A stretch of DNA of 6,818 nt from Treponema sp. (GCA_031275035.1 JAISPH010000190.1:1-6818), one strand, 5' to 3'. Shown: positions 1 through 6,461, counted from the stretch's first letter. Translations and numbers: made by a program. The notes: generated from the sequence alone by a model not told the origin.

Positions 1-117
1 GCTCGTTCGATAGGAAATTTATAGTACCGCGTCTGGTTTAATACCAAATTTTTGTAAGCGTTACATTGTTTGAGCCGGAGCAGAGCTCCGGGGTATTAAA
101 CCAGACTTTCGAATAAA
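1..117 (+). repeat. Left copy of a structured inverted repeat flanking the operon
   Basis: This element matches the reverse complement of 6675-6788 with 8 substitutions and 3 nt of indels over about 115 positions. It has an outer end (1-30), arm GTCTGGTTTAATACC (31-45), a 29-nt spacer (46-74), a hairpin CCGGAGC-AGA-GCTCCGG (75-91), the exact complementary arm GGTATTAAACCAGAC (92-106) and a tail TTTCGAATAAA (107-117). Folded, it gives a 15-bp stem with a 7-bp hairpin abutting one arm and a single-stranded bulge on the other side. It lies 45 nt past the aldo/keto reductase stop, so operon transcripts probably run into it and it could act as a 3' end structure, although no U-run follows. The match begins at base 1, so the true outer boundary may lie outside the window. 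It could be a MITE- or REP-like repeat; the family is not recognised. Confidence 0.93.
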
Positions 118-162
118 CACCGGGGCTGCAGCAGCGGGATTGATCCGTAAAGGGCCTGTACC

Positions 163-1185
163 TTACCGGAGTCCCGGGGTTATCTTCCCGTCCATGTCCC
201 AGAGATCCTCCCAGCCCTTGGCGCCGGGCCAGAGGAAGACCTGTCCCTTGACCAGCCGGCAGTTCCGGTCCGCCTTTTTTATGGCCGCCATTTCCGCCTC
301 TGTAAGGGGATCTGAAAGTACCGAGCGGAGATTGTTCTGGTAATTCTTCCCGTGGACCGAGAAGGGAATGGGAATGCTGCCCCGCTGAACCGCCCATTTA
401 AGGCAGACCAGGGCGGGATGTATCCCGTGGGCTTGGGCTGCGGCAATAAGTTCCGGCTCCGCGGTATCCACATAATCGCCGGGGGCCTTGTCCCGGTCGG
501 GCCGGTTGGGAGAGCCGAGGGGGCTGTAACCAATCACGGCGATGCCCGCTTTGACGCAGTAATCAAAAAGTTCCTGCTGCTGGAAACAAGGATGCTGCTC
601 CATCTCAATAAGGGCCGGTTTGATCCTGCACCGGGGCAGCACCGCCTCAAGCTTGGGAATGGTCATATTGGACATACCCAGATGTTTTGCCAGCCCCATA
701 TCGCAGATCCGCTCCATCTGAGCCCAGACCGCCATAAAACGATCCGGGGAGAAGGGAACCGAACCGGGGTTGCGGGCATCCCCGTCGCAGCCCGGAGCAT
801 GATAGTTGGGAAAGGGCCAGTGAACAAAATAGGCGTCCACATAATCCAGCCTGAGATCCCTGAGGGTCTTCGCCAGAGAGAGAAGCACATCCCCCCGGCC
901 ATGCATGTCGTTCCACACCTTTGAATTGATGAAGAGATCTTCCCGCCTTACCGTTCCCGCCTCAAGGGCCTCCTGGAAAACCTGGCCGATGAGATCCTCG
1001 TTGCCGTAGACCGAGGCGCAGTCAAAAAGCCGGTAACCGAAACGGATCGCCCCGGCCACTGCGGCGGCAACCTCCGGGGGGGCGTACTTGTCCGACCCAA
1101 AGGTTCCCATGCCTATACAGGGTATCTTCGCTCCCGAAGGCAGAGTGAACTGCGGTACCAGCTTGGGATCAACCGAATCGGTCAT
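163..1185 (-). CDS. Aldo/keto reductase (aldose reductase-like)
   Basis: This is a 340-residue NAD(P)H-dependent oxidoreductase of the aldo/keto reductase superfamily, a cytoplasmic (beta/alpha)8 barrel that interconverts carbonyls and alcohols. The catalytic tetrad is visible as D55, Y60 (FDCASVYGNE), K89 (NSKVW) and H122 (YFVHWPFP). The family signature reads GMSNM at 170-174, and the SPLGS loop is at 221-225. The C-terminus (CRLVKGQVFLW...WEDLW) extends beyond the minimal barrel, as in xylose/aldose reductase-type members. The usual IPKS...R..EN motif for the NADPH 2'-phosphate reads IPFSVHGKNYQNN (273-285), so the Lys, Arg and Glu are not at their usual places and cofactor preference may be altered. 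The start is ATG, with AGGAG 5 nt upstream. It is the last gene of the operon, 64 nt after the dehydrogenase. Family assignment is firm; the substrate is unknown, with an aldose or sugar-derived aldehyde inferred from context. Confidence 0.93.
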   Translation of the reverse strand: MTDSVDPKLVPQFTLPSGAKIPCIGMGTFGSDKYAPPEVAAAVAGAIRFGYRLFDCASVYGNEDLIGQVFQEALEAGTVRREDLFINSKVWNDMHGRGDVLLSLAKTLRDLRLDYVDAYFVHWPFPNYHAPGCDGDARNPGSVPFSPDRFMAVWAQMERICDMGLAKHLGMSNMTIPKLEAVLPRCRIKPALIEMEQHPCFQQQELFDYCVKAGIAVIGYSPLGSPNRPDRDKAPGDYVDTAEPELIAAAQAHGIHPALVCLKWAVQRGSIPIPFSVHGKNYQNNLRSVLSDPLTEAEMAAIKKADRNCRLVKGQVFLWPGAKGWEDLWDMDGKITPGLR

Positions 1186-1208
1186 ATACGCTCCTCACTT
1201 CATTCACT

Positions 1209-1227
1209 GCGGGGACTGATACCCCGC
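1209..1227 (-). other. Intercistronic hairpin between dehydrogenase and aldo/keto reductase
   Basis: GCGGGG (1209-1214) and CCCCGC (1222-1227) form a 6-bp GC stem with a 7-nt loop in the 64-nt gap between the two oxidoreductase genes. No U-run follows it on the minus strand, so it is not a typical terminator. A role in mRNA processing or stability is possible but unproven. Confidence 0.4.
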
Positions 1228-1249
1228 TCTTCGAGGAGGTTCATTCTTC

Positions 1250-2311
1250 TCATTTCAGCTCTTCATCGGCGCAGACCGCCACCTTGCCGCACTGTCCTTC
1301 GGCCATAAGCTTGTATGCATCTCCGGCCTTTTCCAGGGGGAAACGGTGGGTTACCAGTTCATCGGGGTGTATTTTCCAGCGGACCAGCTCTTCTACCAGG
1401 TTTTCCATAAGCCAGATGCTGGTTACCCAGCTTCCGTAGATTGTCTTTTGGGGATGAATAATATCCGGGCTGGGGTTGAAGTTCACGGTATTTCCCTCCC
1501 CTACAAACGCAATCTTACCCCACTGCCGGGCGGCCCGGATCGCGGTCTGCCGTCCGGGATCGCTGGCGGAGGCGTCAAAGGACCGTTCCACCCCGCTGCC
1601 GCCGGTGAGGGCCTTGACCTCGTCCACATTACCGGGACCGGCAAGCAGCACGGCATCCGCCAGGTTCAGCTTCTTCGCCAGATTAATACGGTAGGGATTG
1701 GACTCAATGCCGATAAGTTTCTGGGCCCCCATGGCCTTGCAGAGCATCAGGGTAGCAAGCCCCACCGGGCCGAGACCCACCACCAGCACCGAATCGGCGC
1801 CGCTGACGCCGACCTTGTAGATTGCCTCGTAGACCGTACCGAACCCGCAGGCTACCTGGGCGCCGTCGGCATAGCTTAACTCACCGGGAAGCTCCACCAG
1901 GTCCTTCTCATCGCAGAGGATGTATTCCGCCATGCCGCCGTCCCGCTGCCAGCCGTAGGCCGCCCGCAGGGGGGAGGAACAGGAGATCATATACCCCATG
2001 CGGCAGTCATGGCAGACCCCGCAGCCGGAAATATGATACACAATCACCCGGGAACCTTTCTTAAAGCGCCTGATTCCGGGGCCTTCCTCCACAACCTGTC
2101 CGCATGGTTCATGTCCGGCAATAACGTTCTGGTATCCCTCGGGACCCTTCCCCAGATGTTCCCGGTAAATGGCCCGGATATCGCTGCCGCAGATGGTACA
2201 GGCCTTCATCTTGACCAGCACCTGTCCGTGTCCGGGGCTTGGAATTGGAACGTCCTTCAAAACCGCCGTACTGTTTCCCGGAAGGTAAGCGCCCTTCATC
2301 GTTCCCTGCAT
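1250..2311 (-). CDS. Zinc-dependent medium-chain alcohol/polyol dehydrogenase
   Basis: This is a 353-residue member of the zinc-containing medium-chain dehydrogenase family (sorbitol/threonine dehydrogenase-like), a cytoplasmic enzyme that oxidises a secondary alcohol to a ketone. Catalytic zinc ligands are likely C41 (CGSD) and H67-E68 (GHEPCG), with C155 (VACGFGT) or a neighbour as the distal ligand. The structural zinc site is complete: C97, C100, C103 and C111, spaced C-x2-C-x2-C-x7-C. The Rossmann motif GLGPVG is at 179-184 and acidic E203 ends the second beta strand, which in this family favours NAD over NADP. ATG at 2311 is preferred to the internal ATG at codon 5 because GGAGG lies 5 nt upstream of it but 17 nt from the other. 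It starts 42 nt after the permease stop, clearly in the same operon. L-iditol/sorbitol dehydrogenase activity is plausible; specificity cannot be read from the sequence. Confidence 0.93.
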   Translation of the reverse strand: MQGTMKGAYLPGNSTAVLKDVPIPSPGHGQVLVKMKACTICGSDIRAIYREHLGKGPEGYQNVIAGHEPCGQVVEEGPGIRRFKKGSRVIVYHISGCGVCHDCRMGYMISCSSPLRAAYGWQRDGGMAEYILCDEKDLVELPGELSYADGAQVACGFGTVYEAIYKVGVSGADSVLVVGLGPVGLATLMLCKAMGAQKLIGIESNPYRINLAKKLNLADAVLLAGPGNVDEVKALTGGSGVERSFDASASDPGRQTAIRAARQWGKIAFVGEGNTVNFNPSPDIIHPQKTIYGSWVTSIWLMENLVEELVRWKIHPDELVTHRFPLEKAGDAYKLMAEGQCGKVAVCADEELK

Positions 2312-2353
2312 AATCTCCTCCTCAACGTAGGCTCCGCCGAATTCTTTTGCGCC

Positions 2354-3340
2354 CTATGCGCGGCGGGCATATTTCTTCATATCAAAATAAACCGCCACTA
2401 TTATTATAGCGCCTTTCACTAGTAATTGATAATAGGAGTCTATCGAAAGGAAACTCATCCCATAGTTGATAAGTCCCATGGTAAAGACCCCGATGATCAT
2501 GCCTCCCACGGTTCCAATGCCGCCGTTCTGGGAGACGCCGCCCACGGTAACTGCGGCGATGGCGTCAAGTTCCATGCCGTTGGCGGTAAGGGCGTTGGCC
2601 AGGCCGAGCCGGCCCGCCTGGAGCACCCCGGCGCAGCCATAGAGCAGCCCCGCATAGAGGTACACGCACATCAGGTCCCGCTCTACATTGATCCCCGAAA
2701 CCCGGGCGGCCTGGACGTTGCCGCCGATGGCGTAGAAATGGGTCCCCTGTTTGGTATGTTTGAGCAATACCCAGATGACAAAGGAGACGATCACCACATA
2801 GACGCCCAGATAAGGAAATGAAAAGACCGCGGGTCCTATGGAATTCTGGGCCAGGGCCTTAAATTCGGCGGTCAGGGAACCGACTATGGCGGCCTTGGTA
2901 TAGATAAGCTGAATGCCCCGGGCTATGGACATGGTCCCCAGGGTGGCGATAAAGGGGGGAAGCCGCCCATAAGCCACAAGAACGCCGTTAAAGAGCCCGA
3001 ACAGTCCCCCGGCAAGAATACCCGCCACAATGGGAACAATCAGGGGAAAGGAATGGCCAAAATAGAGGGCCGATTCATAGGTGGGAACCTGGGCAAAGGA
3101 GGCCGCCACCGAAGCGGTAAGGCACACCACATAGCCGATGGAAAGGTCTATTCCCTTGGTGATGATGATCATCCCCACCCCCAGGGATGCAAAGGCCCTG
3201 ACCGCTTCCGCTATCACAAGGGTTTTGACCGAAGCCCAGCTCAAAGCCTGACCCCTTGTAAGGATCGCCAGGACAAAAACCAAAAAAACAAAAGTAAAGA
3301 AGGTGGTATACCTGCTTAAATACTGCCTGAAATTTTTCAT
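2354..3340 (-). CDS. mglC: Sugar ABC transporter permease, MglC-like
   Basis: This is a 328-residue hydrophobic inner-membrane permease of the RbsC/MglC/XylH type. It presumably homodimerises to form the translocation path driven by the neighbouring ATPase. The sequence alternates hydrophobic helices with short loops, consistent with about 8-10 membrane spans. Family motifs are GIDLSIG (63-69), PPFIATLGTM (128-137), the cytoplasmic coupling-type loop GGNVQAARVSGI (206-217) and LDAIAAVTVGGVSQNGGIGTV (258-278). The last 70 residues (INYGMSF...YYQLLVKGAIIIVAVYFDMKKYARR) closely resemble the C-terminus of E. coli MglC. Two adjacent starts are possible: GTG at 3343 and ATG at 3340. ATG is chosen because GGGAG (3348-3352) lies 7 nt from it and only 4 nt from the GTG. 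It begins 12 nt after the ATPase stop, implying translational coupling. Family is certain; the galactose-type assignment is by resemblance. Confidence 0.93.
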   Translation of the reverse strand: MKNFRQYLSRYTTFFTFVFLVFVLAILTRGQALSWASVKTLVIAEAVRAFASLGVGMIIITKGIDLSIGYVVCLTASVAASFAQVPTYESALYFGHSFPLIVPIVAGILAGGLFGLFNGVLVAYGRLPPFIATLGTMSIARGIQLIYTKAAIVGSLTAEFKALAQNSIGPAVFSFPYLGVYVVIVSFVIWVLLKHTKQGTHFYAIGGNVQAARVSGINVERDLMCVYLYAGLLYGCAGVLQAGRLGLANALTANGMELDAIAAVTVGGVSQNGGIGTVGGMIIGVFTMGLINYGMSFLSIDSYYQLLVKGAIIIVAVYFDMKKYARRA

Positions 3341-3352
3341 CACTTATCTCCC

Positions 3353-4858
3353 TTACGCAAATTGAGTGGCAAAGCGCATAATGGCTTCCTGGGTAACTTC
3401 GTCTTTCTTGAGGGCGCCCGTCAGGCGTCCCGCGCAAAGCACCAAAACCCGGTGGCTCATGCCGATAAGCTCCGGCATTTCGCTGGATACCATGATGATG
3501 GCCTTCCCCTGCTTTGCCAGATCCGCCATGATCGTGTATATCTCATATTTGGCCCCGACATCGATGCCCCGGGTCGGTTCATCCATGATAAGAATATCCG
3601 GCAGGGTCATAAGCCAACGGCTGAGGATCACCTTCTGCTGGTTTCCGCCGGAAAGATTCTGAACCAGCGTATTCATGCTGGGGGTTTTGGTTTTAAGCTG
3701 CTGATTTTGTTTGAGGGCGACCTTGTTTAACTCCTTATGATTCAGGAGGCCGATCCGGGTCGTATAGTTCTCCAGGGAGGCGATTGAGGTATTGGCGGTC
3801 ACATCCATCAGGGGGAAGATGCCGGAATTGCGGCGATCCTCGGTAACCAGGGCTATCCCGGACTGTATGGCGCTTTGGGGAGAGATCTTCTTCAGGACTT
3901 TGCCGCGGACCAGCACTTCCCCGCTTTCCACCGCCCTGATGCCGAAGATAGCTTCCACCAGCTCCGTCCGCTGGGCTCCAACAAGGCCCCCGATGCCGAG
4001 GATCTCCCCCTTATGGAGTTCAAAGCTCACATCCTTAAAGGACCGGGGATCTGCGGCGCTTAGGTTCCTGACTTCAAGGCATACTTCCCCGATTTCCGAC
4101 TCCACCGGGGGGAAACGGTGGGTGGTGTCCCGGCCCACCATGAGGGATATCAATTTATCCCCGTTTAATTCCTTCACCGGATGGGTACCGATCACCCTGC
4201 CGTCCCGCATGACCGTAACGGAATCGGCGATCTGGAAGATCTCTTCCATTTTGTGGGATATGTATATAATCGCTACCCCTTTGGACCGGAGGTTTCGGAT
4301 AATCTCAAAGAGATGGGCGACTTCATTCTCCGTTAAAGAACTGGTCGGTTCGTCCATAACCACCACCCGGGCGTTATAAGAAACCGCTTTGGCTATTTCA
4401 CAGCCCTGCTGGTGGCTGATGGAGAGGCGGCTCATCGTGGCCGCGGGATCAAAGTTGAAGTTAAGCCCCTCCAGCAGGGTCTTAGTATCCCGGAACATCT
4501 TTTGATGATCGATAAGGCGCAGTTTATTGACAGGTTCCCGGCCCAGCCATATATTCTGGGCCACCGAGCGCTGGGGAACATTGGAAAGTTCCTGATGGAT
4601 CATCGAAACCCCTGCGGCCATGGCGTCGGCGGCGCTGTTAAACGTACATTCTTTATTGTCGAGGAATATTTTTCCCTCGTCCACCTTATAGATGCCGAAG
4701 AGGCACTTCATCAGGGTGGATTTGCCGGCGCCATTTTCCCCCATCAGGGCATGCACCGTCCCGGGCAGGACCTTAAAATCAACCTTGTCCAGCGCAAGGA
4801 CCCCGGGGAATTTTTTGGTAACCCCCAGCATCTCAATAATATAGGATGTATCTGCCAT
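3353..4858 (-). CDS. mglA: Sugar ABC transporter ATPase, MglA-like, two nucleotide-binding domains
   Basis: This is a 501-residue cytoplasmic ATPase with two fused nucleotide-binding domains that powers sugar import through the permease. Domain 1 has Walker A GENGAGKST (40-48), a weak signature LSISHQQ (145-151), Walker B VVVMDEPTSSL (166-175) and the switch histidine in YISHKMEE (199-206). Domain 2 has the degenerate Walker A GLVGAQRTE (291-299) typical of this family, an intact signature LSGGNQQK (402-409) and Walker B ILIMDEPTRGID (422-433). Stretches such as HALMGENGAGKST, MKCLFGIY and NARVVVMDEPTSSLTE are nearly those of E. coli MglA. The frame is open 33 codons further upstream to 4957, but ATG 4858 is chosen: GGAG lies 5 nt upstream of it, the protein begins MADTSYIIEMLGVTKKFPGV like its relatives, and the extension runs through hairpin DNA. 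It follows the binding-protein gene after a 389-nt structured gap. Confidence 0.95.
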   Translation of the reverse strand: MADTSYIIEMLGVTKKFPGVLALDKVDFKVLPGTVHALMGENGAGKSTLMKCLFGIYKVDEGKIFLDNKECTFNSAADAMAAGVSMIHQELSNVPQRSVAQNIWLGREPVNKLRLIDHQKMFRDTKTLLEGLNFNFDPAATMSRLSISHQQGCEIAKAVSYNARVVVMDEPTSSLTENEVAHLFEIIRNLRSKGVAIIYISHKMEEIFQIADSVTVMRDGRVIGTHPVKELNGDKLISLMVGRDTTHRFPPVESEIGEVCLEVRNLSAADPRSFKDVSFELHKGEILGIGGLVGAQRTELVEAIFGIRAVESGEVLVRGKVLKKISPQSAIQSGIALVTEDRRNSGIFPLMDVTANTSIASLENYTTRIGLLNHKELNKVALKQNQQLKTKTPSMNTLVQNLSGGNQQKVILSRWLMTLPDILIMDEPTRGIDVGAKYEIYTIMADLAKQGKAIIMVSSEMPELIGMSHRVLVLCAGRLTGALKKDEVTQEAIMRFATQFA

Positions 4859-4930
4859 TACTTCTCCAAAGAAAAACAAGACGCCTTCAAAGCACCTGCG
4901 TACAATTGAAAGCGCGCCAATAGAGCTATT

Positions 4931-4964
4931 CGGAAACCTCAGTTTCCGTCGAACCAAAGGTTCG
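4931..4964 (-). repeat. Tandem hairpin doublet in the mglB-mglA gap
   Basis: Two adjacent perfect stems occur: CGGAAAC-CTCA-GTTTCCG (4931-4948, 7 bp) and CGAACC-AAA-GGTTCG (4950-4964, 6 bp), separated by one base. No U-run follows on the minus strand. The arrangement resembles dispersed palindromic repeat units found between genes in many bacteria; copy number elsewhere in this genome cannot be seen. It lies about 75 nt upstream of the mglA start. Confidence 0.6.
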
Positions 4965-4985
4965 CCAAATTCCGCTTAAAAACAT

Positions 4986-5023
4986 CAAAAAACGTGGGTT
5001 TTGTGAGAAACCCGCGTTTTTTG
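4986..5023 (-). terminator. Terminator-like stem-loop, probably leaky attenuator after mglB
   Basis: A 16-bp stem (4986-5001 with 5008-5023) surrounds a 6-nt loop. It has a GC-rich core (CGTGGG/CCCGCG) flanked by A and T runs, so it reads as A-run, stem, T-run on either strand. In the operon (minus) transcript the stem ends in six U, followed by GAUGUUUUUAAG. One position, 4995/5014, is a G-U wobble in plus-strand RNA but an A-C mismatch in operon RNA, which would weaken it. A partial terminator that lowers mglA and mglC expression relative to mglB is the simplest reading. Confidence 0.7.
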
Positions 5024-5035
5024 AAAGACTGGCGC

Positions 5036-5069
5036 CGGACTTTAGTCCGAGAGAACCAGCCGGGTTCTC
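5036..5069 (-). repeat. Second tandem hairpin doublet in the mglB-mglA gap
   Basis: CGGAC-TTTA-GTCCG (5036-5049, 5 bp) is followed after one base by GAGAACC-AGCCG-GGTTCTC (5051-5069, 7 bp). The two-stems-back-to-back layout mirrors the doublet at 4931-4964, although the sequences differ. No U-run follows either stem on the minus strand. Confidence 0.55.
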
Positions 5070-5122
5070 GAACAAGTCCAATGTTTTTTAAAACCCGCAA
5101 AGGGCCTTAAATGATTGGAAGG

Positions 5123-5199
5123 CGGGGGTTTGTAAAATGACCCTTCCCAGGCGGATTCCGGCTATGGACCCGCCTGCGGACCGGTTTTACAAACCCCCG
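5123..5199 (-). other. 77-nt long hairpin just downstream of mglB
   Basis: The outer arms CGGGGGTTTGTAAAA (5123-5137) and TTTTACAAACCCCCG (5185-5199) are perfectly complementary over 15 bp. Inside is a second perfect stem, CAGGCGG (5148-5154) with CCGCCTG (5170-5176), joined by unpaired bulges. In the operon transcript it begins 48 nt after the mglB stop codon, and no U-tract follows it. It looks like a 3'-end stabiliser that protects mglB mRNA from exonucleases, or part of an attenuation switch, rather than a simple terminator. Confidence 0.7.
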
Positions 5200-5247
5200 A
5201 AGCAATTTTCCCGCCGTGGGCAGCGGGATATTAAGCCGACCGCCGCG

Positions 5248-6342
5248 TTACTTTGCGTTGGCCTTGTAGTAATCCGAATCCTTGGTTACCGGAACGAAGG
5301 GAACCAGATAGCACTGTCCGATAATGGCGGCATCGTTGGCCGGAGCTTCGTCAATCGGCGCAGTTGCCGCGGGGGTTCCGCCGGCGGCATTTCCCGCTTT
5401 GTAGGCGCCGGTGGCCATCTGATAAATCACGTCAAAGGCCGCCGAGGACTGGCCCACGGCATCCTGCAGTACCGTGGCGTAAAGCTTGTTCTCCTTCATG
5501 GAGTTGAGGGCTTCCCCGGTAGCGTCGATACCCAGAACCGGAACGGTCAGGATGGTGCCATCGCTGGCGTTGTTTTTGGTAAAGCCGTTCTGGATAAGGG
5601 ATTCCACCGCGCCCAGGGCCATGCCGTCGTTCTGGGCGGCGACCACATTAAACTTTCCCCGGTAAGCGCCGATCCATGCGTCCATCTTCTGCTGGGACTG
5701 ATCGGGGGTCCAGTTTGCCGTATCCCGGGCGACGATATTGACGGTGTATCCTCTGGTCTTGAGTTCCGAGAGAAGCCCCGCTTCCCGGTTGATTTGGGCG
5801 GGATGGCCCAACTGCCCCAGGATGAGGAGCATGTTCAGAACCTTGCCGGGGGCCTTATCGGGATACTTGTCGAAGTAATCGGCGATAATCTGGCCCTGGA
5901 AGCGGCCGCCTACAAATTCGGGGGAAGAGGCGTAGAAGAAATTCTTGCCCACCTTGAGGGCCGCCACCGTGGGCTGAATATTGGAATAGGCCGCCGCTCC
6001 GCCCCGCTCGGCGATAAGCTGATTCATCTGTTCGGAAAGTTCCGAAACGCAGGGGATGATCACAAAGTACTTGTAGCCCTGGTTGAGCAGCGTCTGGAGC
6101 TGGGTAAGCTGGGTGGCGCCGTCGCTCCGGGCATCCTGGACGTTCAGATCCACTCCTTTTGCGGCGGCCAGTTTCCGCACGCTTTCGGAATAGTCTTTCA
6201 GGAACTGTTCGTCCATATTCCGCATAAGCAGGGCGATCTGCACCTTGCCCCCGGCCTGTCCGCCCGACTGCTGGCCTCCCGCAGCAAATACCAACGCGGA
6301 AACCGCGAAGAGCGTTACAAGCATTAACGCAATCTTTTTCAT
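5248..6342 (-). CDS. mglB: Periplasmic sugar-binding protein, MglB-like
   Basis: This 364-residue ABC solute receptor has a type I periplasmic-binding fold (galactose/ribose-binding group). Residues 1 to about 20 form a signal peptide (MKKIALMLV...ALVFA); no lipobox cysteine follows, so signal peptidase I cleavage and a soluble periplasmic protein are likely. A low-complexity G/Q linker follows (22-32). By-eye alignment to E. coli MglB is good through DTANWTPDQSQQKMDAW (207-223), AAQNDGMALGAVESL (235-249) and VPVLGIDATGEAL (267-279). MglB sugar contacts that appear kept are F16 (F47), H152 (H180), R158 (R186), W183 (W211), N211 (N238) and D236 (D273); D154 becomes A182 and N256 appears to be Q293. 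A Gly/Ala/Pro-rich stretch near 317-336 is an unusual insertion. The start is ATG, with GGAGG 7 nt upstream. It is the first gene of the operon. Function as sugar receptor is firm; the ligand is uncertain. Confidence 0.93.
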   Translation of the reverse strand: MKKIALMLVTLFAVSALVFAAGGQQSGGQAGGKVQIALLMRNMDEQFLKDYSESVRKLAAAKGVDLNVQDARSDGATQLTQLQTLLNQGYKYFVIIPCVSELSEQMNQLIAERGGAAAYSNIQPTVAALKVGKNFFYASSPEFVGGRFQGQIIADYFDKYPDKAPGKVLNMLLILGQLGHPAQINREAGLLSELKTRGYTVNIVARDTANWTPDQSQQKMDAWIGAYRGKFNVVAAQNDGMALGAVESLIQNGFTKNNASDGTILTVPVLGIDATGEALNSMKENKLYATVLQDAVGQSSAAFDVIYQMATGAYKAGNAAGGTPAATAPIDEAPANDAAIIGQCYLVPFVPVTKDSDYYKANAK

Positions 6343-6366
6343 ATCCTGTCCTCCATCGTTCTTTTT

Positions 6367-6382
6367 CGATCCCTCTGGATCG
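6367..6382 (-). promoter_or_regulatory. Palindrome at the predicted transcription start, possible operator
   Basis: CGATCC-CTCT-GGATCG is a perfect 6-bp inverted repeat with a 4-nt centre. It begins 8 nt downstream of the predicted -10 hexamer, so it would cover roughly the transcription start and first transcribed bases. That is a typical position for a repressor operator. It could instead be a small 5' hairpin in the mRNA. No cognate regulator is in the window. Confidence 0.45.
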
Positions 6383-6390
6383 TATGGAAA

Positions 6391-6419
6391 ATTGTATTCC
6401 CCCTTTTCTGTCCCGTAAA
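6391..6419 (-). promoter_or_regulatory. Sigma-70-type promoter candidate for the operon
   Basis: Read on the minus strand, -35 TTTACG (6414-6419; 4 of 6 match TTGACA) is separated by exactly 17 nt from -10 TACAAT (6391-6396; 5 of 6 match TATAAT). Transcription would start near 6383, giving a leader of about 40 nt before the mglB ATG. It is the best hexamer pair I found by eye between the right repeat and mglB. Confidence 0.6.
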
Positions 6420-6461
6420 GTTAATTTCTTATGGAATATGGTAAAAAATTTCTTTTTTGGA

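Larger units (their letters stand above)
4859..5247. other. 389-nt non-coding, hairpin-rich gap between mglB and mglA
   Basis: No credible gene is present here. The gap contains at least six perfect or near-perfect inverted repeats, listed separately, occupying much of its length. The only convincing translational signal is the mglA ribosome site at its left edge. No internal promoter for mglA with good -35 and -10 boxes was found on the minus strand. The likely role is post-transcriptional: protecting the upstream mglB message and reducing read-through into mglA and mglC, as known for other binding-protein-first ABC operons. Confidence 0.7.

Noticed and set aside
1..117. Integron attC site
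   Set aside because: The element is palindromic, but the core boxes do not fit GTTRRRY/RYYYAAC, the two copies are inverted rather than direct, and there is no integrase.
352..924. 190-codon plus-strand open frame opposite the aldo/keto reductase
   Set aside because: It is fully antisense to a gene with an intact catalytic tetrad, has no ribosome site, and shows no recognisable domain.
4859..4935. Internal promoter for mglA
   Set aside because: No hexamer pair with reasonable spacing was found by eye on the minus strand. Read-through from the promoter upstream of mglB explains expression.
4859..4957. 33-codon N-terminal extension of mglA
   Set aside because: The extension crosses a hairpin doublet and does not resemble MglA N-termini. 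A ribosome site fits ATG 4858.
5066..5076. TCTCGAACAAG, which resembles TCTCGAACGAG at the outer end of the right flanking repeat (6777-6787)
   Set aside because: The 10 of 11 match is short and contains the self-complementary TCGA. It may hint at a common repeat vocabulary but could easily be chance.
5137..6327. 396-codon open frame on the plus strand, antisense to mglB
   Set aside because: It starts inside the long hairpin, has no ribosome site, and its product is low-complexity Gly/Arg-rich with no family features. GC-rich coding DNA commonly gives long antisense shadows, and mglB opposite it is unambiguous.
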